Of a DNA stretch of 5,261 nt, positions 1-5,261 are shown in pieces. The DNA comes from Betaproteobacteria bacterium (GTDB lineage: Bacteria; Pseudomonadota; Gammaproteobacteria; Burkholderiales; SG8-39), in contig JAAOZY010000392.1 of NCBI GenBank assembly GCA_012274205.1, positions 1 through 5,261 of the forward strand, written 5' to 3'. The translations under genes were made by a program, and so were the position numbers. The first letter of the stretch is position 1. The number at the start of each line of letters is the position of its first letter. A model generated the notes under the pieces. It saw only the letters and a list, made by a program, of their open reading frames with translations. It made no database searches and was not told the origin of the DNA.

Positions 1-1850
1 ACAACCCGGCCAACCCGAAATGGGCCGACCGCGACCGTTTCGTGCTGTCCAACGGCCACGGCTCGATGCTGCTGTATTCGGTGCTGCATCTCACCGGCTA
101 CGCGCTGCCGATGGAGCAGTTGCGCCACTTTCGCCAGCTGCATTCGATGACGCCGGGGCATCCCGAGCACGGCATGACGCCGGGCGTGGAGACCACCACC
201 GGGCCGCTGGGCCAGGGCCTTGCCAATGCCGTCGGCATGGCGCTCGCCGAGCGCCTGCTCGCCGCCGAATTCAACCAGCCCGAACATGCGATCGTCGACC
301 ACCATACCTATGTGTTCCTCGGTGACGGCTGCCTCATGGAAGGCATTTCGCACGAGGCCTGCTCGCTTGCGGGCACGCTCAAACTGGGCAAGCTGATCGC
401 GCTCTATGACGACAACGGGATTTCCATCGACGGCAAAGTCGCGGGCTGGTTCACCGACGACACCCCCAAGCGCTTCGAGGCCTACGGTTGGCACGTGATT
501 CCCGCGGTGGACGGCCAGGATGTCGATGCGGTGGACCGCGCCATCGCCGCGTCCAAGGCGGTGACGGACCGCCCCAGCCTGATCTGCTGCAAGACCGTGA
601 TCGGCAAGGGCTCGCCCAAGCGTGCCGGCACGGCCAAGGCGCATGGCGAGGCCCTGGGCGCCGAGGAAGTCGCGGCCACGCGCGTGGCGATCGGCTGGAA
701 TTACCCGCCGTTCGAAGTGCCGCAGAACGTGTATCAGGGCTGGGACGCGCGCGCGCGCGGCGCCGCCTTCGAGCTTGAGTGGACGCAGCGCTTTGCCGCC
801 TATGAAAAGCAGCAGCCGCAGCGCGCGCGCGAATTCCTGCGCCGCACGGCGGGCGAGCTGCCGGCGAACTGGAAAGCGCAGTGCGAGGCGCTGCTGGCGC
901 AGATCGAGGCCAAGGGCGAGACCATCGCCACGCGCAAGGCTTCGCAGAATGCGATCGAGGGCCTGGCACCGGTCCTGCCGGAATTCGTCGGCGGCTCGGC
1001 CGACCTCACCGGGTCGAATCTCACCAACTGGTCCGGCGCGAAACACGTGGGCGCGAGCGGCGGCGGCAACTACATTTCCTACGGCGTGCGCGAATTCGGC
1101 ATGTCGGCGATCGCCAACGGCATGGCGCTGCACGGCGGTCTGCTGCCGTTTTCCGGCACCTTCCTCACCTTCTCCGACTATGCGCGCAATGCGCTGCGCA
1201 TGGCGGCGCTGATGAAGCTGCGCAATATTTTCGTGTTTACCCACGACTCGATCGGACTGGGCGAAGACGGGCCCACGCACCAGTCGGTGGAGCACGTCTC
1301 CAGCCTGCGCCTGATGCCCCAGCTGGACCTATGGCGGCCGTGCGACACGGTGGAATCGGCGCAGGCCTGGATCGCGGCGGTCGAACGCAGCGACGGGCCG
1401 AGCGCGCTGGTGTTCTCGCGCCAGAGCCTGCCGTTCCAGCAGCGCGACGCCCAGGCGCGCGCCGGTATCGCGCGCGGTGCCTATGTGCTCGCCGATTGCG
1501 CCGGCGCGCCGCAGGCGCTGATCCTCGCGACCGGCTCGGAAGTGCAGCTCGCGATGGGCGCGCAGGCCAAGCTTGCCGCGGAGGGCGTGCGTGTGCGCGT
1601 GGTGTCCATGCCCTCGACCAGCGTGTTCGACCGCCAGGACGCCGCCTACCGCGACGCCGTATTGCCGCGCGGCGTGCCGCGCGTCGCGGTGGAGGCCGGC
1701 GTGTCGGACTACTGGCGCAAGTACGTGGGCCTGGACGGCGCGGTGGTCGGTATCGACCGCTACGGCGAGTCGGCCCCGGGTCCGGAACTATTCAAATTCT
1801 TCGGCTTTACCGTGGACCACGTGACGGCCGCGGTAAAAAGCGTGATCTGA
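1..1850 (+). CDS. tkt: Transketolase, 5'-truncated by the window edge
   Basis: Transketolase is a thiamine-diphosphate enzyme of the cytoplasm. It moves two-carbon ketol units between sugar phosphates (xylulose 5-P, ribose 5-P, erythrose 4-P) in the pentose phosphate pathway and the Calvin cycle. The frame is open from position 3, reading NPANPKWADRDRF before the GTG at 42, which is an internal valine and not a start. By comparison with E. coli TktA (663 aa), about 47 N-terminal residues lie outside, including the catalytic His26 region; 615 residues are present. Counting from the codon at 42, I see SNGHGSM (His6), TPGHPE (His40), the ThDP/metal motif GDGCLMEG (Asp95, Glu100) with Asn125 in DDNG, His201, Arg298 in TRKASQNAIE, Ser325, the catalytic Glu351 in YGVREFGM, aromatic ThDP-pocket residues around TFLTFSDY (374-380), THDSIGLGEDGPTHQ (398-414; His401, Asp409, His413) and Arg460 in FSRQSL. 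All expected active-site residues are therefore kept. There is no internal break, and the TGA stop is at 1848-1850. It is the first gene of a tkt-gap-pgk set on the same strand. Subtype (tktA versus cbbT) cannot be decided here. Confidence 0.97.
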   Translation, partial: NPANPKWADRDRFVLSNGHGSMLLYSVLHLTGYALPMEQLRHFRQLHSMTPGHPEHGMTPGVETTTGPLGQGLANAVGMALAERLLAAEFNQPEHAIVDHHTYVFLGDGCLMEGISHEACSLAGTLKLGKLIALYDDNGISIDGKVAGWFTDDTPKRFEAYGWHVIPAVDGQDVDAVDRAIAASKAVTDRPSLICCKTVIGKGSPKRAGTAKAHGEALGAEEVAATRVAIGWNYPPFEVPQNVYQGWDARARGAAFELEWTQRFAAYEKQQPQRAREFLRRTAGELPANWKAQCEALLAQIEAKGETIATRKASQNAIEGLAPVLPEFVGGSADLTGSNLTNWSGAKHVGASGGGNYISYGVREFGMSAIANGMALHGGLLPFSGTFLTFSDYARNALRMAALMKLRNIFVFTHDSIGLGEDGPTHQSVEHVSSLRLMPQLDLWRPCDTVESAQAWIAAVERSDGPSALVFSRQSLPFQQRDAQARAGIARGAYVLADCAGAPQALILATGSEVQLAMGAQAKLAAEGVRVRVVSMPSTSVFDRQDAAYRDAVLPRGVPRVAVEAGVSDYWRKYVGLDGAVVGIDRYGESAPGPELFKFFGFTVDHVTAAVKSVI

Positions 1851-1866
1851 GGGATAATTGCGCATT

Positions 1867-1899
1867 GCCGCCGATTGATCTTTCTCAATTTCGGCCGGC
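1867..1899 (+). promoter_or_regulatory. Imperfect hairpin / interrupted palindrome after tkt
   Basis: The arm GCCG-CCGA-TTGA (1867-1878) pairs with TCAA (1885-1888), TCGG (1891-1894) and CGGC (1896-1899). This gives 12 base pairs with bulges TT (1889-1890) and C (1895) around the loop TCTTTC (1879-1884). An alternative fold pairs GCCGCCG (1867-1873) with CGGCGGC (1896-1902) and ATTGA (1874-1878) with TCAAT (1885-1889). No T-run follows, so it is not a classical intrinsic terminator. It could be a 3'-end stabiliser of tkt mRNA, a weak terminator, or, at DNA level (ATTGA-N6-TCAAT), a regulator-binding site. The pairing is seen directly; the role is inferred. Confidence 0.45.
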
Positions 1900-1960
1900 G
1901 GCGAAGCATGTATATATATCTGCCTTCATTCGCGTGAAACCCGCGCTACGTTTTTTTGCT

Positions 1961-1965
1961 AGGAG
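1961..1965 (+). promoter_or_regulatory. Shine-Dalgarno site of gap
   Basis: AGGAG lies six bases before the ATG at 1972, which is good spacing. An in-frame GTG directly before it (1969-1971) would leave only three bases, too close for initiation. ATG 1972 also gives the family-typical N-terminus MTIKVAINGYGRIGR, so it is chosen as the start. Confidence 0.85.
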
Positions 1966-1971
1966 CAAGTG

Positions 1972-2984
1972 ATGACTATCAAGGTCGCAATCAACGGCTA
2001 TGGCCGCATCGGACGCAACATCATGCGCGCGCTCTACGAAGAGGGCAAAAAGCATGACATCCAGATCGTCGCCGTCAATGACCTCGGCAATGCGCAGACC
2101 AACGCCCACCTGACCCGTTACGACACCACGCACGGCAAATTTCCCGGCACGGTCGCGGTCGAGGGTGATTACATGCTGGTGAACGGCGACAAGATCCGCG
2201 TCTGCGCCATCCGCAACCCGGCCGAGCTGCCGTGGAAGGAGCTGGGGGTGGACGTGGTGATGGAATGCACCGGTCTGTTCACGAGCAAGGAAAAGGCCAG
2301 CGCCCACCTCAAGGCGGGGGCGAAAAAGGTGATCATTTCCGCGCCCGGCGGCAAGGACGTCGACGCCACCATTGTTTTTGGCGTGAACGAAAATGTGCTG
2401 AAGGCGGCGCATACGGTGATCTCGAACGCTTCCTGCACCACCAACTGCCTCGCGCCGATGGTGAAGCCGCTGCACGACAAGATCGGCCTCGTCAGCGGCC
2501 TGATGACCACCATCCACGCCTACACCAACGACCAGGTGCTGACCGACGTCTATCATGAAGACCTGCGCCGCGCGCGCTCGGCCACCATGTCGATGATCCC
2601 GACCAAGACCGGCGCGGCTGCGGCCGTGGGCCTGGTGCTGCCCGAACTCAACGGCAAGCTCGACGGTTTCGCCATGCGCGTGCCGACGATCAACGTTTCC
2701 GTGGTGGATCTATCTTTCGTCGCCAAGCGCGCGACCACGGTGGAAGAAATCAACCAGGTTATGAAGGAAGCGGCCGAAGGCAGCCTGAAGGACATCCTCG
2801 CCTACAACCAGGATCCGCTGGTGTCGGTGGATTTCAACCACAATCCGCATTCCAGCATTTTCGACTCCACCCTGACCAAGGTATCGGGCGGCACGCTGGT
2901 GAAGGTGTGCGCGTGGTCGACAACGAATGGGGATTCAGCAACCGCATGCTCGATACGACGGCTGCGCTGATGCACGCGAAATAG
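1972..2984 (+). CDS. gap: Glyceraldehyde-3-phosphate dehydrogenase, type I, with a C-terminal frameshift
   Basis: GAPDH interconverts glyceraldehyde 3-P + NAD+ + Pi and 1,3-bisphosphoglycerate in cytoplasmic glycolysis/gluconeogenesis and the Calvin cycle. Residues counted from ATG 1972: Rossmann motif NGYGRIGR (8-15); NDL around Asn36-Asp37, which favours NAD over NADP; SAPGGKDVDATIVFGVN (123-139); the catalytic site ASCTTNC with Cys155; His182 in TTIHAYT, which activates the cysteine; RARSATMSMIPTKTGAA (200-216) and Arg236 in AMRVPT, which bind phosphate; and SVDFNHNPHSS near 285-295. After CAW (313-315; codons to 2916) the frame turns to non-homologous STTNGDS..., stopping at 2968-2970 (332 aa). 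The expected tail, DNEWGFSNRMLDTTAALMHAK, begins in another frame at GAC 2919 and ends at TAG 2982-2984. A TAC (Tyr) codon appears to have become TC at 2917-2918, so one base is missing. Repaired length is 337 aa, normal for the family. The shift costs the conserved Asn of WYDNEWG that contacts the nicotinamide and the C-terminal helix. Family call is certain; whether the break is real is not known. Confidence 0.96.
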
Positions 2985-3001
2985 TTTGCGCAGCGCATGG
3001 C

Positions 3002-3005
3002 GGGA
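3002..3005 (+). promoter_or_regulatory. Weak Shine-Dalgarno site of pgk
   Basis: GGGA sits five bases before ATG 3011 and is the only purine-rich match at usable spacing. The pgk frame is open further upstream (to 2927), but those codons lie inside the gap 3' end and have no homology to PGK. The site plus the family-typical MTDLDLHGKRVLIRVDFN that follows support 3011 as the start. Confidence 0.5.
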
Positions 3006-3010
3006 ATGAC

Positions 3011-4189
3011 ATGGCAATCCTGAAGATGACCGACCTCGATCTGCACGGCAAGCGCGTGCTCATCCGCGTCGATTTCAACGTGCCGGTGAAAGACGGCGCC
3101 ATCAGCGACGACACGCGCATCCGCGCGGCGCTGCCGGGCATACGCTACGCGCTGGGGCAGAAGGCGCGCCTCATGCTGACTTCGCACTTCGGCCGGCCGA
3201 AGGAGGGTGAATTCAGCGAAAGCGAATCGCTGGCGCCGGTGGCGCGCCACCTGGCGGGCCTGCTCGGCGTCGAGGTGCCGCTTGTGCGCGACTGGCTCGA
3301 CGGCGTCGCAGTGGAACCGGGCAAGCTGGTGCTGCTGGAGAACTGCCGCTTCAACAAGGGCGAGAAAAAGGACGACGAAGCGCTCGCCAGGCGCATCGCG
3401 GCGCTGTGCGACGTGTACGTCAACGATGCCTTCGGCACTGCGCACCGCGCCGAAGCCACTACCCACGGCGCGGCGAAGTTCGCGCCCGTCGCCTGCGCCG
3501 GACCGCTGATGGCGGCGGAGCTCGAGGCGCTGGGCAAGGCGCTGGCGGCACCGGCGCGCCCGCTGATCGCGATCGTGGCCGGCTCCAAGGTGTCGACCAA
3601 GCTCACCATCCTCGCCGCGCTGGCGGAAAAAGTGGACGAGCTCATCGTCGGCGGCGGCATCGCCAACACCTTCATGCTCGCGGCCGGCCTGCCCATCGGC
3701 AAGTCGCTGGCCGAGGCGGATCTGGTCGAGGAGGCGAAAAAAATCATGGCGGCGATGCAGGCGCGCGGTGCCGCGGTGCCGATTCCGACCGATGTGGTGG
3801 TGGCCAAGGAACTGGCCGCGAGCGCGACCGCGACGGTGAAACCGGCAGCACAGGTCGCTGCGGACGAGATGATCCTCGACATCGGCCCGGAGACCGCGGC
3901 GCGCCTCGCCGCGAGCCTCGCGCGCGCCGGCACCATCGTCTGGAACGGTCCGGTGGGCGTGTTCGAGTTCGATCAGTTTGCCGCGGGCACCAAAACCCTG
4001 GCGCTTGCGATCGCCGCCTCCAAAGGTTTTTCCATTGCCGGTGGCGGCGATACCGTCGCCGCGATCAACAAGTTCGGCGTGGCCAAGGACATCGACTACA
4101 TCTCGACCGCGGGCGGGGCCTTCCTCGAATTCCTCGAAGGCAAGAAGCTGCCCGCGGTGGAAATACTCGAAGCGCGCGCGGCCGGCTAG
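3011..4189 (+). CDS. pgk: Phosphoglycerate kinase
   Basis: This cytoplasmic enzyme transfers phosphate between 1,3-bisphosphoglycerate and ADP, giving 3-phosphoglycerate and ATP; it works in reverse in gluconeogenesis and the Calvin cycle. The product is 392 aa, normal for bacterial PGK (E. coli 387), with no breaks. The N-terminal substrate domain shows the signature RVDFNVP (19-25), Arg36 in DDTRIR, SHFGRP (58-63), Arg113 in LENCRFNKGE and Arg146 in FGTAHRAEA, which form the basic patch for phosphoglycerate. The C-terminal nucleotide domain shows GSKVSTK (191-197; Lys193 and Lys197), GGGIANTF (214-221), WNGPVGVFE (311-319), GGGDTVAA (344-351) and STAGGAFLEFLEG (365-377). The start at 3011 lies 26 bp after the repaired gap stop, so the two genes are probably co-transcribed and this order couples consecutive steps. 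An 11-base palindrome, TGCGCAGCGCA (2987-2997), fills part of the gap. The stop is TAG 4187-4189, followed by a convergent gene. Confidence 0.98.
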   Translation: MAILKMTDLDLHGKRVLIRVDFNVPVKDGAISDDTRIRAALPGIRYALGQKARLMLTSHFGRPKEGEFSESESLAPVARHLAGLLGVEVPLVRDWLDGVAVEPGKLVLLENCRFNKGEKKDDEALARRIAALCDVYVNDAFGTAHRAEATTHGAAKFAPVACAGPLMAAELEALGKALAAPARPLIAIVAGSKVSTKLTILAALAEKVDELIVGGGIANTFMLAAGLPIGKSLAEADLVEEAKKIMAAMQARGAAVPIPTDVVVAKELAASATATVKPAAQVAADEMILDIGPETAARLAASLARAGTIVWNGPVGVFEFDQFAAGTKTLALAIAASKGFSIAGGGDTVAAINKFGVAKDIDYISTAGGAFLEFLEGKKLPAVEILEARAAG

Positions 4190-4213
4190 GCTTGTTACCA
4201 AAACTGGCAAGCC
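4189..4213 (+). terminator. Hairpin directly after pgk
   Basis: GGCTTG (4189-4194) pairs with CAAGCC (4208-4213). CCA (4198-4200) also pairs with TGG (4205-4207) around the loop AAAC, leaving TTA (4195-4197) bulged. The first base is the last base of the pgk stop codon. No T-run follows on either strand close to the stem, so termination activity is uncertain; protection of the mRNA 3' end is equally possible. Confidence 0.4.
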
Positions 4214-4218
4214 AATGT

Positions 4219-4249
4219 GCCTGAGGCCCAGGTCAGGCCTGGGCCAGGC
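4219..4249. terminator. Stem-loop between convergent genes, possible bidirectional terminator
   Basis: GGCCCAGG (4225-4232) pairs perfectly with CCTGGGCC (4238-4245) around the five-base loop TCAGG. Outside it, GCCT (4219-4222) pairs with AGGC (4246-4249) across a GA bulge (4223-4224), giving 12 pairs, mostly G-C. Its place between two converging genes is where a shared terminator is expected. No U-tract follows on the plus strand; on the minus strand only a short T run (complement of 4200-4203) lies some 15 bases beyond. The structure is seen directly; its terminator function is inferred. Confidence 0.55.
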
Positions 4250-4281
4250 GAAATGAAAGTTGTAGAATAAGGCGCTGCGGC

Positions 4282-5261
4282 CTAGACGATCAAGGTCTCG
4301 CCCGGGCGCACGCGCGTGAACCTCACTGGCTCGCGACTGACGCTGAAGCCTGCGCCCGCGGCCTGCACCAGGCTGTAGCTCGAGGTCGCGAGATCGCCCG
4401 CCTCGGGGAAGTCGGCGCGGTAATGCGCGCCGCGCGAGTTCTCGCGCACCAGCGCCGCTTCGCAGATGGCGCGGCTCACCAGGATCAGGTTGTTCAGGTT
4501 CATCCAGTCGTGCCAGGACAGGTTGTAGCGCAGGTCGCCCGCGTCCACGCCGGTTGCATCCAGCCGCGCCTGCAAGTCCGACAGCGCGCCGCGCGCGCGC
4601 ATCAGCCCCTGCGCGTCGCGAACGATGCCGACGTCGTCCCACATCAGTTCGTACAGTGCCTGGCGCACGCCTTCGAGGTCTCCCGCCGGCCGCGTCAGCG
4701 GCGCGCGACACGCGGCCTCGGCCGCCGCCATCTGTTCGCGGTCGGGCTCGCGCAAGGCGCCGTGTGCCTTGACCCAGGCCGCCATCTCGTCGCCCGCGAC
4801 GCCGCCGTAGACGGTCGAGTTGGCCACGCCGTTGCCGCCGAGGCGGTTGGCGCCGTGCACGCCGCCGGTATCCTCGCCCGCGGCGAACAGGCCGGGCAGG
4901 GCGGTGGAGCAGTCGGGGCCGAATTCGACTCCGCCCATCATGTAATGCGCGGTCGGCACTACTTCGACCAGGCCGCCGGCCAGATCGAAGCCGCTGTCGG
5001 CGCAGCGCTCGACCATGCCTTTGAATTTTTTCGCCACGTTCGCGGGGCCCAGGTGCGCCATGCTGATGTGCACGCCGCCGTTGGGCGTGGTGCGCCCGGC
5101 GCGCATTTCGGCGTAGATCGCGCGCGACACGATGTCGCGCGTGGCGCGTTCGAGCTTGTCGTCGTAGTTGCCCATGAAGCGCTCGCCCGCGCCGTTCAGG
5201 AGATAACCGCCGGAGCCGCGCAGCCCCTCTTCGAGCACGGTGCCGGTCATGCGCGTGTGCG
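4282..5261 (-). CDS. Succinate dehydrogenase/fumarate reductase-type flavoprotein, C-terminal part
   Basis: This is a member of the FAD-dependent oxidoreductase family of SdhA, FrdA and NadB, which oxidise or reduce dicarboxylates. The gene runs in from the right edge and ends at TAG (4284-4282); about 325 C-terminal residues are visible. The ATG at 5250 is internal: the frame is open to the edge, and the N-terminal FAD-binding fold (roughly 250 residues) is missing. Counting from that Met: EEGLRGSGGYLLN (7-19), GERFM (22-26), Arg38 in ATRDIVSRAI aligning with the proton-shuttle arginine (E. coli SdhA Arg286), His102 in TAHYMMGGV (SdhA His354), PGLFAAGED (119-127) and Arg136 in HGANRLGGN (SdhA Arg399). 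The C-terminal helical domain has DDVGIVRD (205-212) and ENSRGAHYRADFPE (270-283), as in SdhA and NadB. Against SdhA, the segment between HYMMGG and GANRLGG is about 11 residues shorter, and SdhA's NSLLD is replaced by NGVANSTVYGG. It is therefore probably not the respiratory SdhA; the substrate is unknown. It converges on pgk. Confidence 0.88.
   Translation of the reverse strand, partial: HTRMTGTVLEEGLRGSGGYLLNGAGERFMGNYDDKLERATRDIVSRAIYAEMRAGRTTPNGGVHISMAHLGPANVAKKFKGMVERCADSGFDLAGGLVEVVPTAHYMMGGVEFGPDCSTALPGLFAAGEDTGGVHGANRLGGNGVANSTVYGGVAGDEMAAWVKAHGALREPDREQMAAAEAACRAPLTRPAGDLEGVRQALYELMWDDVGIVRDAQGLMRARGALSDLQARLDATGVDAGDLRYNLSWHDWMNLNNLILVSRAICEAALVRENSRGAHYRADFPEAGDLATSSYSLVQAAGAGFSVSREPVRFTRVRPGETLIV

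Larger units (their letters stand above)
1851..1971 (+). other. tkt-gap intergenic region, probable gap leader
   Basis: This 121-bp non-coding stretch between the tkt stop and the gap start is clearly less GC-rich than its neighbours. In order it holds a GATAAT hexamer (1853-1858), an imperfect hairpin (1867-1899), an alternating TATATATAT patch (1911-1919), a run of seven T (1951-1957) and the gap ribosome binding site. Its length and composition suggest gap may have its own promoter as well as read-through from tkt. However, I find no convincing -35 box at 16-18 bp from either GATAAT or the TATATA patch, so I call no promoter. No short coding frame with a ribosome binding site is seen. Confidence 0.6.

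Noticed and set aside
748..762. Alternating GCGCGC run inside tkt
   Set aside because: It encodes Ala-Arg residues in frame in a GC-rich gene and needs no other explanation.
1853..1858. GATAAT as a -10 promoter box for gap
   Set aside because: The sequence 17 bp upstream is GC-rich coding DNA with no -35-like hexamer, so the match alone is not enough.
1911..1919. TATATATAT as a -10 box or microsatellite
   Set aside because: No acceptable -35 is found at the right spacing, and the repeat is only nine bases long. It is noted as part of the intergenic region instead.
881..1972. A 363-codon open frame on the plus strand overlapping tkt
   Set aside because: It is an Arg/Gly/Ala-rich translation in the wrong frame of a clearly functional transketolase, with no homology seen.
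1885..2556. A 223-codon open frame antisense to gap
   Set aside because: It is the mirror frame of the highly conserved GAPDH coding sequence; no ribosome binding site or independent motif supports it.
2911..2925. Programmed ribosomal frameshifting at the gap break
   Set aside because: There is no slippery heptamer, internal Shine-Dalgarno or clear downstream structure, and GAPDH is not known to use recoding. A missing base is simpler.
2834..4711. A 625-codon open frame on the minus strand
   Set aside because: It runs antisense through pgk and across the end of the flavoprotein gene. Its product is low-complexity and rich in Arg, Gly and Ala, with no recognisable motif. It is a by-product of GC-rich codon use opposite real genes.

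Overview
The window is GC-rich, with third codon positions strongly biased to G/C. It encodes highly conserved central-carbon enzymes whose closest remembered relatives are proteobacterial. The GAPDH reads like the betaproteobacterial form (for example the N-terminus MTIKVAINGYGRIGRN and the segment KLPWK/ELPWKELGVDVVMECTG). I infer a betaproteobacterium or a near relative. No rRNA, tRNA, CRISPR array, phage or insertion-sequence signal is visible, so this looks like chromosomal core sequence.

Layout. (1) Positions 1-1850, plus strand: transketolase, missing about 47 N-terminal residues at the window edge, otherwise complete. (2) 1851-1971: a 121-bp non-coding gap with an imperfect hairpin/interrupted palindrome, an AT-rich TATATATAT patch, a run of seven T, and a good Shine-Dalgarno site. 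(3) 1972-2984, plus: glyceraldehyde-3-phosphate dehydrogenase (gap). Its reading frame breaks by one missing base between 2917 and 2918; the conserved C-terminus continues in the next frame to a stop at 2982-2984. (4) 3011-4189, plus: an intact phosphoglycerate kinase (pgk), 26 bp after the repaired gap stop. (5) 4190-4281: a 92-bp convergent gap with two hairpins. (6) 4282 to the right edge, minus strand: the C-terminal half of a succinate dehydrogenase/fumarate reductase-type flavoprotein, its FAD-binding N-terminus lying outside the window.

Transketolase, GAPDH and PGK act on linked steps: transketolase makes glyceraldehyde 3-phosphate, GAPDH interconverts it with 1,3-bisphosphoglycerate, and PGK interconverts that with 3-phosphoglycerate plus ATP. 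The same trio serves the lower half of glycolysis/gluconeogenesis, the pentose phosphate pathway and, in autotrophs, the Calvin cycle. The window does not show which of these dominates, since no RuBisCO or phosphoribulokinase gene is present. In several beta- and gammaproteobacteria this cluster continues with pyk and fba; here it stops at pgk and meets an opposing, functionally unrelated redox flavoprotein.

I do not see a novel system. The most useful observation is the gap frameshift, which is either a sequencing/assembly error or a real lesion in a core gene. Secondary points are the structured non-coding gaps and the unusual subtype of the flavoprotein.
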